Source: Saprospiraceae bacterium (GTDB taxonomy: Bacteria > Bacteroidota > Bacteroidia > Chitinophagales > Saprospiraceae). From it: a stretch of DNA of 64,000 nucleotides. Within the stretch, counting starts at the first letter, position 1, and the number at the start of each line of letters is the position of its first letter. Location: assembly GCA_022841345.1 (NCBI GenBank), contig JALHRR010000012.1:62001-126000 (forward strand), in the 5' to 3' direction. Both the position numbers and the translations under genes were made by a program. The notes beneath the pieces were generated by a model that had not been told where the DNA came from, made no database searches, and saw only the letters and a list, made by a program, of their open reading frames with translations. Below, piece by piece: positions 18,787 through 26,486 of the stretch.

Positions 18787-19565
18787 TATTTTGCTTGGTT
18801 TTTCTCTATAAAATTAGTCAATTCAACAAACTCTGCCAGTGAAAGTTCTTCCGGTCGTCTATTGAAGGATTCGTCTTTCAACAAGGATTCATCCTGAACC
18901 ATTGCCTTAATTGTATTACGTAACATTTTTCTTCTTTGGTTGAAGCTGGTCTTGACTACGATTCTAAATAGCTTCGGGTCACAGCCTATATCATCACTTT
19001 CTTTTCTGGTGAGTCTTATTACTCCTGATTTTACTTTGGGTGGAGGAGAAAAGGAACCGGGACTTACTGTGAAAAGATATTCACCCGTATAATAAGCTTG
19101 CACCAGCAAACTGATGACGCCATAATCTTTTCCACCGGGTCCCGCAATCACCCGCTCAGCCAGCTCCTTCTGAAACATTCCTACTAACTCCGGTATATGT
19201 TCCCGATATTGAATAAGTCTGATAAGAATTTGGGAAGATATATTGTACGGGAAATTTCCAATCAAACCAAAAGACTTTCCACTTTCGAAAACTGTGTCTA
19301 GTGGCAATTTCAAAAAATCCTCTGAAATTATTCTGCCACGCATGGCAGGGTAATAGTGTTCCAGATAGGCCACCATATCTCTATCGGCCTCTACAGCCAC
19401 GAATTCCAGGTCTTTTTCCAGCAGATATTTTGTAAGCATACCTTTACCGGGGCCTACTTCAAGTAAACCATCATATGTGTGTTCTAATTTTAAACTCGTA
19501 GCGATTCTTTCTGCTATTTCCTCCCTGTTGAGAAAATGCTGCCCGAAGGACTTTTTAGCTTTCAT
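18786..19565 (-). CDS. ksgA: 16S rRNA (adenine1518-N6/adenine1519-N6) dimethyltransferase
   Basis: 259 residues from the ATG at 19565; MKAKKSFGQHFLN is the conserved beginning, so the seven extra codons from 19586 are not used. The SAM-binding motif EVGPGKGMLTKYL and the catalytic NFPYN motif (FPYNISSQI) are intact. KVKSGVIRL and RRKMLRNT mark the C-terminal domain. KsgA dimethylates two adjacent adenines in helix 45 of 16S rRNA late in small-subunit assembly; loss gives kasugamycin resistance. It is coupled to the YqeY-like gene by one-base overlap. Confidence 0.96.
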   Translation of the reverse strand: MKAKKSFGQHFLNREEIAERIATSLKLEHTYDGLLEVGPGKGMLTKYLLEKDLEFVAVEADRDMVAYLEHYYPAMRGRIISEDFLKLPLDTVFESGKSFGLIGNFPYNISSQILIRLIQYREHIPELVGMFQKELAERVIAGPGGKDYGVISLLVQAYYTGEYLFTVSPGSFSPPPKVKSGVIRLTRKESDDIGCDPKLFRIVVKTSFNQRRKMLRNTIKAMVQDESLLKDESFNRRPEELSLAEFVELTNFIEKNQAK

Positions 19566-19679
19566 TATGTAGGCATGTGTCGGCAAGTGATCGGCATTTA
19601 TGTGATCCTACCCGCCAAATATAATAAAAAATACAAATATTAATTCCTGACATATATATCTTAATGAGAATTTAACAAA

Positions 19680-20861
19680 TCATCTGCTCTGATTTTGAGA
19701 TAGCAGGGCTTCGAGGTAATGTTCAGAAATCCCAAAACTCCTTTTCAATTGCTCCACCTCCTTCATAGCTTCTGGTCTGGGCTCAGACAGGACACCTGTA
19801 ATCATTACATTTTTTGCAGTGTGCTCAGGACTTATAAATTCAAAAACTGCCGTTTTATATCCATTGGACTCCATCAGTAAGGCTCTGATTCCATCAGTCA
19901 GCATTTCGCACTGTCTCTCCAGCAGGATTCCATGCTTAAGCATAGGCAGCATTGGATTTTCAATCTGTATATCTTTTCTGATTTGCTTCTGGCAACAAGG
20001 TGCCAACACCATTACCTCCACTTTATTCTCTATCCCTTTTGCTATCGCCATATCTGTCGCAATGTCGCAGGCATGAAGCGCTATTAATACATTTGCACCT
20101 TCAGGTAATTCAGTATTTTGAATATCTCCGGCAATGAAATTCAATCCTTCAAATTCCAAACTTCGGGCAATCTCATTTGATTTCTCAACCAAATGCTCAC
20201 GGAGTTCAATACCAGTCATCTTAATTGTCCATCCCTTTACCTTGCTCAGATACCAGTAAAGACTGAATGTAAGATAACCTGATCCGGAGCCCATATCTAC
20301 AATATTCAATCCATTTTCTGACTGATCCTTTAGAAGAGATTCCAGAATCTCCAGATATTTATTGATCTGTTTATATTTTCTGCGGCCCTCTGTCAGTATT
20401 TCTCCTTTAGAAGAGCTGATTCCTAAAATTTTGAGTAAAGGCAGATCAGCCGGAATAAGATATTCTTTTTTGCGGTCATGCTCACTCACTCCGGCTTTAT
20501 TGCTTTGATTCTCCTGCTTTTGCCGGTGAAGATGAATGCTTCCTTTTTTATTTCTCTTTAACTGTATAGTTTCGGTCAGATTGTAAATATAAGCCTCTTT
20601 AAATTTGCCTTCATGGATCAAATCATTCAGCAACAAGACACCTTCCTCCACCGGATAATTTTTCGTCTCATCTTTTATAGGATACCTGTAAACAAGAGAC
20701 AGTTGCACTTGTTTTTTGATTTCAACCAACTTAAACAATACTTTCTCCCATTGCAGATCTTTTGCGGGAATACTAAGTAATCCTCTGATAAATACTCCAG
20801 ATTGAATAGCATCATTTAACAGATCGGCTACATTTATTTCTTTCTCTTTTAATTCTGACAT
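19680..20861 (-). CDS. SAM-dependent methyltransferase, Methyltransf_32-like
   Basis: 393 residues. A class I SAM site lies in the middle: VDMGSGSGYLTFSL (motif I), a TGIEL acidic strand end and FIAGDIQ. LIALHACDIATD and LAPCCQKQ are typical of the Methyltransf_32 group. The preceding HDRKKEYLIP and KYKQINKYLEIL segments are also shared with that family. The N-terminal 140 residues are basic and lysine-rich, possibly for nucleic-acid binding. The substrate is unknown; neighbouring ksgA suggests, but does not prove, an RNA target. A 113-bp gap separates it from ksgA. Confidence 0.82.
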   Translation of the reverse strand: MSELKEKEINVADLLNDAIQSGVFIRGLLSIPAKDLQWEKVLFKLVEIKKQVQLSLVYRYPIKDETKNYPVEEGVLLLNDLIHEGKFKEAYIYNLTETIQLKRNKKGSIHLHRQKQENQSNKAGVSEHDRKKEYLIPADLPLLKILGISSSKGEILTEGRRKYKQINKYLEILESLLKDQSENGLNIVDMGSGSGYLTFSLYWYLSKVKGWTIKMTGIELREHLVEKSNEIARSLEFEGLNFIAGDIQNTELPEGANVLIALHACDIATDMAIAKGIENKVEVMVLAPCCQKQIRKDIQIENPMLPMLKHGILLERQCEMLTDGIRALLMESNGYKTAVFEFISPEHTAKNVMITGVLSEPRPEAMKEVEQLKRSFGISEHYLEALLSQNQSR

Positions 20862-20991
20862 GGCTCAAAAATAAGGATAATAAGACAAACGAGCGTTTGT
20901 GTAGTTTGGGTATAGATCAATACAACCACTTTGAATCGACTCAGCGTATTTAAATAAGGAGTCGTATGTCTGTGTATAATGACCGCAAATG

Positions 20992-21022
20992 TTGAAATAA
21001 TAGTAATTTAGTCATTCATTTG
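20992..21022 (+). promoter_or_regulatory. Promoter of the MscS-type channel gene
   Basis: TTG (20992-20994), a 20-nt spacer and TTCATTTG (21015-21022), one mismatch from the TAnnTTTG box. The ATG at 21042 lies 19 bp downstream. Confidence 0.5.
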
Positions 21023-21041
21023 CCAGCAGAAATTAGTAATC

Positions 21042-22400
21042 ATGGATCGTAGTAATTCGTTTTGGGATGATATCATTTTTCAATTAGGACAGAAATCTGT
21101 CGATGTCAAGCAGTTGGTAATGAGTATTGCAGCAGTTATTGCTGTTGGATTGCTGTATGCATTATTGACCAGATTTTTTTTGAAGCCCATCGTTTACAAA
21201 GAAAAAGATGCAACACCTGAAGAGAAAAGAAAAATCAGAAACAGGTGGATAATTCTTTTTGTATTGAATAATGTGACGCTTTTGGTGTGGTTGCTGGATC
21301 TTGATTTTCCACTCTTCAATTTTGGGAAATACAATATAAGCCTGATAACAGTGCTTCTCATCTTTATCCTTTTGTCCTTTTCGAGCTTAATTGATTGGTT
21401 GTTTACTTATGTTTTGCTCAGAGACCAGCAGCCAAATCCCAACAGATATGATAAGAAAAGAAAGCGATTTTCTGTTGGGACTAATTTACAATTTATCATA
21501 TATACCATAACTATCATATTGGTTCTCAATGGATTGAATCTGGATTTTAAATTATTTTCATTCAATGAAGGGAAAGAAAAAGTAGATTTCTATTTTTCAA
21601 AAATATTCTCAGCCATATTGGTTCTGCTGATTGCCCGATTGTTGGTGTGGACCATAACAAAGATTATACTTAAGCGATACTATAATGTTAGGCATATAGA
21701 ATATAGCTCTCAGTTTGCCATCAATCAAATTCTGAGCTATGTCATTTTTGTAATGGCTTTTATAGTCATGTTAGAAAGTCTGGGAATTAAAATGACACTG
21801 TTGTGGGGTGGTGCAGCTGCATTGCTGGTGGGTATAGGTCTGGGATTACAGCAGACTTTCAATGACCTTATTTCGGGTATTATATTACTGTTTGAGCGTA
21901 CTGTTGAAGTAGGCTCAGTCCTGGAAATCAGCGGAATGGTTGGAACAGTAAGGAAAATTGGTATTCGCACCTCTATCATCGAAACCAGGGACAATCTGGC
22001 TGTTATCGTGCCTAATTCCAAGCTCATCGTGGATCAGGTGATCAATTGGAGTCATAATGATGATAAGGCACGTTTCAATGTGTCAGTTGGGGTGGCCTAC
22101 GGTTCCGATACTCAAAAGGTAAAAGAATTGCTTTTAAAGGTAGCGCATGAACACCCGGATGCTTTGAAATCTCCGTTGCCCTTTGTGCGTTTTGTTAGTT
22201 TTGGTGAATATTCTTTGGGTATGGAATTGCACTTTTGGTCAAGCAAACTAATTCCTATAGAAAACATAAAAAGTGATCTGAGATTCGCCATTGACCGTTC
22301 ATTCAGAGAAAATGATATTCGTATTCCATTCCCGCAAAGGGATATTTGGATGAAAAACCTTCCTCTGACCGAAGAGGATCAAAAAAATACTGACTTATGA
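21042..22400 (+). CDS. MscS-family mechanosensitive ion channel
   Basis: 452 residues. Membrane segments lie at about 25-45, 65-85, 95-120, 145-165, 185-205 and 230-250, followed by the pore helix and MscS beta domain. GGAAALLVGIGLGLQQTFNDLISGIILLFER is the Gly/Ala-rich TM3 with its conserved Q/N-F region, and VGTVRKIGIRTSII...VPNSKL is the beta domain. It relieves osmotic pressure by opening under membrane tension. The longer N-terminus puts it in the larger MscS-like class rather than the small MscS. It overlaps the next gene by 4 bp (ATGA), indicating translational coupling. Confidence 0.93.
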   Translation: MDRSNSFWDDIIFQLGQKSVDVKQLVMSIAAVIAVGLLYALLTRFFLKPIVYKEKDATPEEKRKIRNRWIILFVLNNVTLLVWLLDLDFPLFNFGKYNISLITVLLIFILLSFSSLIDWLFTYVLLRDQQPNPNRYDKKRKRFSVGTNLQFIIYTITIILVLNGLNLDFKLFSFNEGKEKVDFYFSKIFSAILVLLIARLLVWTITKIILKRYYNVRHIEYSSQFAINQILSYVIFVMAFIVMLESLGIKMTLLWGGAAALLVGIGLGLQQTFNDLISGIILLFERTVEVGSVLEISGMVGTVRKIGIRTSIIETRDNLAVIVPNSKLIVDQVINWSHNDDKARFNVSVGVAYGSDTQKVKELLLKVAHEHPDALKSPLPFVRFVSFGEYSLGMELHFWSSKLIPIENIKSDLRFAIDRSFRENDIRIPFPQRDIWMKNLPLTEEDQKNTDL

Positions 22401-22861
22401 AAAAATTGATTTTTCTGTTTGTTTGTTTATTACCTATTGTAAGCAATGTTTCAGCTCAGGGTAAAAAGGCAGAGGCTCTGGTGAAAAACTACTTCAAAGC
22501 TTGGAGTGACAACAAACCGGAGCTATTCAACACTTATTGCACAAAAGATTTTTCAAGAAAAACAGGAGGTGTGGCTGACTCAGAAGGTATAAACGCACTG
22601 ATGCAACAATATGAATTTGCCAAAAAGAATATGCGCAGATTTAAAATTGAGCCAAAAGAATTTATTTCGAATAAAACAGGGGCGGCAGTTTACTGGACTG
22701 CCAGTTTTTGGCCGGGGACAGATCAGGTCGTTAGCTTCAATGGAATGAGCATGTTTAAAGTTGAAAATGAGCTGCTTACAGAAGAAATAGTCATCAGCGA
22801 TCGTTTAAAAATGCTGCAGCAAATGGGCTATAAAATGCAGGCCCCGGAAAGCAAAGAATAA
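22397..22861 (+). CDS. Secreted NTF2/SnoaL-like domain protein
   Basis: 154 residues with a signal peptide (MKKLIFLFVCLLPIVSNVSAQ). The mature part reads AEALVKNYFKAWSDNKPELFNTYCT..., typical of the NTF2-like/SnoaL cone fold, where a small ligand binds in a pocket. No catalytic residues can be assigned. The ATGA overlap with the MscS-like channel gene argues that the two products are made together; a periplasmic partner role is inference. It is the last gene before tRNA-Cys. Confidence 0.68.
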   Translation: MKKLIFLFVCLLPIVSNVSAQGKKAEALVKNYFKAWSDNKPELFNTYCTKDFSRKTGGVADSEGINALMQQYEFAKKNMRRFKIEPKEFISNKTGAAVYWTASFWPGTDQVVSFNGMSMFKVENELLTEEIVISDRLKMLQQMGYKMQAPESKE

Positions 22862-22880
22862 TAATCTTCTCGATTTATAT

Positions 22881-22912
22881 TTGGAAAGTAAAAAATATTC
22901 CTGCTATATTTG
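22881..22912 (+). promoter_or_regulatory. Promoter of tRNA-Cys
   Basis: TTG (22881-22883), a 21-nt spacer and an exact TATATTTG (22905-22912), a full match to the Bacteroidota promoter, 15 bp before the tRNA. Confidence 0.75.
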
Positions 22913-22927
22913 CGTGCTCTTAGAAAG

Positions 22928-22998
22928 GGTTGCGTGGCCGAGCGGCTAGGCAGAGGTCTGCAAAACCTCGTACAGCGGTTCGAATCCGCTCGCAACCT
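22928..22998 (+). tRNA. tRNA-Cys (GCA)
   Basis: A complete cloverleaf of 71 nt. The acceptor stem GGTTGCG (22928-22934) pairs with CGCAACC (22991-22997). The anticodon loop CTGCAAA, closed by GAGGT/ACCTC, gives anticodon GCA. The T arm is AGCGG-TTCGAAT-CCGCT. A genomically encoded CCA follows at 22999-23001. The inverted-repeat-bounded four-helix-bundle gene lies just downstream. Confidence 0.97.
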
Positions 22999-23013
22999 CC
23001 ACATCAGACCAAG

Positions 23014-23045
23014 TAGGCTGTCCCAAAAAGGCAGCCTATTTTATT
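23014..23045 (+). terminator. Terminator after tRNA-Cys
   Basis: TAGGCTG (23014-23020) pairs with CAGCCTA (23032-23038), followed by a T-rich stretch. It ends the tRNA transcript. Confidence 0.75.
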
Positions 23046-23075
23046 TACAGGAAGGTCTATATTTTATGTTTAACC

Positions 23076-23624
23076 TCGAGCCGCGAGCTACGAGCTTCTA
23101 GCCGCGAGATTTGAACAGCCAGCTGAACGGCCGAAGAAGCTACGTCGTAACCTCAATACCTCGGGGAAGCTGCGAACCTTTGAGCGTATTAATATTTTAA
23201 CTTCTCAATGAAGCTAAAAAGCATTTTTTGCTCATCATCTATTTCACTCACAAGATTTGTTATAAGATCATCTGAAGAATATTCCAGCATTCTTGCAACT
23301 TCTACCTGAGTTTCCAATTCAAATAAAGATCCCAAAGCGATTTCCATAAATCTAAGTTGATCTTTCTTACCATTTCTACTGCTTCCTTCAGCAATATTTG
23401 AAGGAATACTGATAGCAGATCTTTGACATTGACCTGTAAGACAATATTTTTCACTGGATGGAAATGAAGCCGTCAGTTTATAAGTCAGCCTTACAATGTT
23501 CATTCCTTTTTGCCAGATCAATAGGTTTTTAAAGTTTTTCATCTTTTATGTTTTTAGTCAATATTTTGAGAATTACCTCCAGCAACTGGCGGTTTTCTCT
23601 CGAAGCTCATAGCTCGCGGCTCGA
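23076..23624. mobile_element. 549-bp inverted-repeat-bounded cassette carrying a four-helix-bundle gene
   Basis: The left end (23076-23101) begins TCGAGCCGCGAGCTACGAGC. The reverse complement of 23599-23624 matches it at 24 of 26 positions, with mismatches only at repeat positions 16 and 24. The left arm is followed by another CCGCGAG. The only gene inside is the S23/four-helix-bundle ORF; no transposase is present. The unit sits between the tRNA-Cys terminator and the antiporter stop codon, 12 bp from the latter. It may be a non-autonomous (MITE-like) element or a cassette flanked by intergenic palindromic repeats. Target-site duplications were not found by eye. Confidence 0.5.
23189..23542 (-). 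CDS. Four-helix bundle protein (23S rRNA intervening-sequence / bAvd-like family)
   Basis: 117 residues. It carries the family signature: LLIWQKGMNIVRLTYKL at the start, then SIPSNIAEGSSRNGKKDQLRFMEIALGSLFELETQ. Relatives are found inside the intervening sequences of 23S rRNA genes, as free-standing genes, and as the bAvd accessory protein of diversity-generating retroelements. Here there is no reverse transcriptase, template repeat or rRNA nearby. The molecular role of free-standing copies is not established; bAvd binds nucleic acid. The gene is enclosed by a 26-bp inverted repeat, suggesting it moved in as a unit. Confidence 0.9.
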   Translation of the reverse strand: MKNFKNLLIWQKGMNIVRLTYKLTASFPSSEKYCLTGQCQRSAISIPSNIAEGSSRNGKKDQLRFMEIALGSLFELETQVEVARMLEYSSDDLITNLVSEIDDEQKMLFSFIEKLKY

Positions 23625-23636
23625 AGCTTTAGATTG

Positions 23637-25106
23637 TCATTCCCCACCCTTTTCTACACAATTTTTCACTGCTTCCATTCCCTCTTTTGTATCAGAGAGC
23701 ACAAAAAGTATATCATTCGATTCGATGACCGTCGAACCTCCGGGGGTGATAAATTCTTTCCCTCTTTTAATCATGGCAATAATGGCAGATTTGGGAAAAT
23801 CAAGGCTTACAATTTTCTTGCCTGCTGCAAAATCAGTCGCATTTACTCTGATTTCTTCCAGCACAGCTTTTGCACTTTGAGAAAGCAACAAATCAGGTAT
23901 AGCAGGAATTTTCTCACCTTCAGGTAATCCTAATTTAAGCCATTTTGCTAATAAGGTCAGTGTAGTTCCCTGCACCAGGATGGAGCTTACAGCTACAAAA
24001 AATACCAGATTAAAAATCACATTTGCTTTATCGACACCTGCAATCAGTGGATAAGTTGCGAATACGATAGGTACAGCACCGCGTAATCCAACCCATGAAA
24101 GAAAGATCCTTCTTTTGAACTTCATCCTAATCCATGCCAGGCTTACAAATACACTAACAGGTCTTGCAACAAAAATCAAAAAACCCGATACCAGTATTCC
24201 AACTCCAATCAAGGGAGTTATCTGCGAAGGGAAAACCAGCAAACCAAGTGTGAGGAACAACACAATCTGCATCAACCAGGCCAAACCATCAAACATTTTT
24301 AATATGGTAGCCTTATGAATCAAGTCCTGATTTCCCAAATAAACTGCACAAATATAAACAGCAAGGAATCCATTGCCACCAATAAAGTCAGTGGCAGAAA
24401 AAGTCACAAACATCAAAGCAATCACTAATACAGGATAAAGTCCTTCAAAATCAAGATTGATATTATTGATGATATATTTACTGACCCTTCCAAATAAATA
24501 TCCTGCAATTCCCCCAATCAACATTTGCATGACAAATGTAGGGATGACAGAATACCAACCATCTTCCGGATTTAAAACAAGACTTATAAATGCAATAGTC
24601 AATACATAAGCCATCGGATCATTGCTGCCACTTTCCAGTTCAAGCGCAGGTCTAATATTATACTTAAGGGCAAGACTTTTTGATCTTAAAATTGAAAATA
24701 CAGCAGCTGCGTCTGTGGAAGAAACAATAGAACCGAGGAGCAAGCCTTCATAAATAGTAAAATCGGTTATCCAGGACACAAACAAGCCAAGAAGAATGGC
24801 AGTGATCACAACTCCCACAGTTGAAAGGACAATTCCTTCTTTTAGAATCGGTTTCACTGTGTTCCAGTTTGTGTCCAGTCCTCCCGAAAAAAGAATGAAA
24901 TTCAATGCTACAATTCCAATAAATTGTGCCAGCTTAGGATCATCAAAATATATGCCTCCAATACCTTCCGATCCTGCCAACATTCCAATAAATAAAAATA
25001 AAATCAAGGTAGGAACGCCAAACTTATAGGATGTCTTACCTGCTACTATACTGATGAATAATAGCACAGATCCTATTAATAATATATTTTCGATTGTAAT
25101 ATTCAT
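23637..25106 (-). CDS. Potassium/proton antiporter (CvrA/NhaP2-like)
   Basis: 489 residues. About 12 transmembrane segments of the CPA1 exchanger fold fill residues 5-380. The ion-binding core shows SSTDAAAVFSIL and LESGSNDPMAYVL, where the conserved ND pair takes part in transport. The C-terminal 110 residues contain a TrkA-C/RCK_C-like domain (FITPGGSTVIESNDILFVLSD) that senses ligand in relatives. By family it exports K+ (and perhaps Na+) in exchange for H+. It is transcribed toward tRNA-Cys, and its upstream side is the long intergenic region with the hairpin elements. Confidence 0.92.
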   Translation of the reverse strand: MNITIENILLIGSVLLFISIVAGKTSYKFGVPTLILFLFIGMLAGSEGIGGIYFDDPKLAQFIGIVALNFILFSGGLDTNWNTVKPILKEGIVLSTVGVVITAILLGLFVSWITDFTIYEGLLLGSIVSSTDAAAVFSILRSKSLALKYNIRPALELESGSNDPMAYVLTIAFISLVLNPEDGWYSVIPTFVMQMLIGGIAGYLFGRVSKYIINNINLDFEGLYPVLVIALMFVTFSATDFIGGNGFLAVYICAVYLGNQDLIHKATILKMFDGLAWLMQIVLFLTLGLLVFPSQITPLIGVGILVSGFLIFVARPVSVFVSLAWIRMKFKRRIFLSWVGLRGAVPIVFATYPLIAGVDKANVIFNLVFFVAVSSILVQGTTLTLLAKWLKLGLPEGEKIPAIPDLLLSQSAKAVLEEIRVNATDFAAGKKIVSLDFPKSAIIAMIKRGKEFITPGGSTVIESNDILFVLSDTKEGMEAVKNCVEKGGE

Positions 25107-25255
25107 GGGCTTAATTTAAATTTTTACCTGAAAGAACATCTTATTTTCAACATGACCCAAAAGCTTTACTCTTAAAACAGCACCTTTCACACAGAATAAT
25201 ATGCCTTTCACTCAATGAACACTACCCGTACGTAGTAAAAAAACTAGTTTTGAAG

Positions 25256-25336
25256 ATACGTTTGTTTGCACAATAATTAACGTATACATTTTTCCGAGAA
25301 GGGAGCCTGAAATGAATGCATTTTTGGCTCTTTTTT
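25256..25336 (+). ncRNA. Two-hairpin structured element, copy 1 (unknown class)
   Basis: Hairpin 1: ATACGTT (25256-25262) pairs with AACGTAT (25279-25285) around a 16-nt loop containing GTTTGCACA. A linker with TTTTCCGAGA follows. Hairpin 2: GAGCC (25303-25307) pairs with GGCTC (25326-25330), with inner stem AAATG/CATTT and loop AATG, then six T, so it can terminate transcription. Copy 2 at 25638 keeps the loops and linker but has different stem bases that still pair. That is covariation, evidence for a functional RNA or single-strand DNA fold. The + strand is preferred because of the T run. I do not recognise the class. Confidence 0.55.
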
Positions 25337-25478
25337 ATTTATATGACTTTTCAAATCAATTTCAATTGATAACCAACAAATTACGCAGCCGACAACCAAA
25401 AATAATCAGTATATTTACTTATCAGTTATACTACAAAATTTCATTTGCACAATGCAGCACCGCATAGCATTTGAATAG

Positions 25479-25505
25479 CCCGGTGCAGAAATGTACCGGG
25501 TTTGT
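25479..25505 (+). other. Isolated hairpin between the two structured elements
   Basis: CCCGGT pairs with ACCGGG, with extra CA/TG pairs inside, around a GAAA-type loop; TTTG follows. It may be a terminator for the upstream element or a third, unrelated structure. Confidence 0.35.
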
Positions 25506-25637
25506 AAATTAAAGAAAACATTCAGATAATTCTTCACTTTTGATGACTCTGATCATTCCACACTGAAAAACTCCCTATTAATATTGATTCAAATCATTGT
25601 ACTTACTATTTGGACAGCTTCAGGTATATCTTTAAAC

Positions 25638-25713
25638 TGACATTAGTTTGCACATACATTTTAATGTCATTATTCCGAGACTCGAAACCGGCGATGAATG
25701 CATCTCCGGTTTT
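25638..25713 (+). ncRNA. Two-hairpin structured element, copy 2 (unknown class)
   Basis: Hairpin 1: TGACATTA (25638-25645) pairs with TAATGTCA (25662-25669) around a 16-nt loop with GTTTGCACA. The linker contains TTCCGAGA (25673-25680). Hairpin 2: AAACCGG (25685-25691) pairs with CCGGTTT (25706-25712), with inner GATG/CATC and loop AATG. Loop length, loop motif, linker motif and inner ATGAATGCAT equal copy 1, while both outer stems differ by compensatory changes. TGACATT at 25713-25719 could also pair with AATGTCA, giving an alternative fold. It lies 131 bp before the DUF4294 gene, so a 5' leader role is possible. Confidence 0.55.
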
Positions 25714-25799
25714 GACATTTTAGGGACAGGCTGATCCCTTATCAACTGCTACAATTCTTTTTGTGTCATAATCTTAGCATTCTTTGCTTATTTGTACCT

Positions 25800-25807
25800 T
25801 AGCTTTG
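25800..25807 (+). promoter_or_regulatory. Putative -7 element before the DUF4294 gene
   Basis: TAGCTTTG matches TAnnTTTG, 38 bp before the ATG at 25845. If used, copy 2 of the hairpin element lies upstream of the start of transcription and is not a leader of this mRNA. Confidence 0.45.
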
Positions 25808-25844
25808 CCATTTTAGCGTTAATATGCTTAAAGGAAAATAAAAT

Positions 25845-26483
25845 ATGAGATTTGCTCTGATTCTTTGCTGTTTAATCTTATCGTTTGGAATGATTTCAGG
25901 TCAGTCAAACACCCGTTCTGAGAAGATGGAAGTGGATGGCACGCCTGTTTTAGCCATTATTTCTCCTACTGATACGGTGTATATTGCAGAACTTGAAATG
26001 TACACGATTACCTCACTGAAAGAATTTGAATCTGATGCTGAATATAAAAGATATCTGAAATACAGAGCTTTTGCTTTGAAAGTATATCCTTATGCCCGGC
26101 AGGCAATCAAAATTTTTCGTGAAATGGAAGCGGAGACAGAAGACCTTTCAAAAAGAAAGCGCAAAAAATATATAAAGCAACTTCAAAAAGAACTTGAAAA
26201 AGAATTTGAGGAGCCTTTAAAAAACCTGTCCAGAACCCAGGGTCAAATTTTAGTGAAAATGATTGAGAAGGAGCTCAGTACTCCCATGTATACTCTTTTA
26301 AGAGAACACAAAGGATTTGGCTCAGCCTTCTTCTATAATACAATGAGTAGTTTCTATGGCTATAAACTCAAGCATGGTTACATTCGGGGAGAAGACAGAG
26401 TATTGGATGCCGTACTGGATGATTTTGACATTTCATATCGTGTAGACCGAAATAAATACAATGCCAAAAAGTCCGGGAAGTAA
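25845..26483 (+). CDS. DUF4294 domain protein, secreted
   Basis: 212 residues with an N-terminal signal peptide (MRFALILCCLILSFGMISGQ). The conserved Bacteroidota DUF4294 segments are visible: LAIISPTDTVYIAELEMYTI, then RYLKYRAFALKVYPYARQAIKIF, then a strongly charged helix (KRKRKKYIKQLQKELEKEFE), and GQILVKMIEKELSTPMY near residue 150. A periplasmic location is likely. The molecular role of the family is unknown. The next gene starts 3 bp after the stop, so they form an operon. Confidence 0.82.
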   Translation: MRFALILCCLILSFGMISGQSNTRSEKMEVDGTPVLAIISPTDTVYIAELEMYTITSLKEFESDAEYKRYLKYRAFALKVYPYARQAIKIFREMEAETEDLSKRKRKKYIKQLQKELEKEFEEPLKNLSRTQGQILVKMIEKELSTPMYTLLREHKGFGSAFFYNTMSSFYGYKLKHGYIRGEDRVLDAVLDDFDISYRVDRNKYNAKKSGK

Positions 26484-26486
26484 GGT

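Noticed and set aside
22910-23101. 63-residue + strand frame over tRNA-Cys
   Set aside because: It is a translation of the tRNA and its terminator.
23189-23542. Diversity-generating retroelement around the bAvd-like gene
   Set aside because: No reverse transcriptase frame and no template/variable repeat pair near it.
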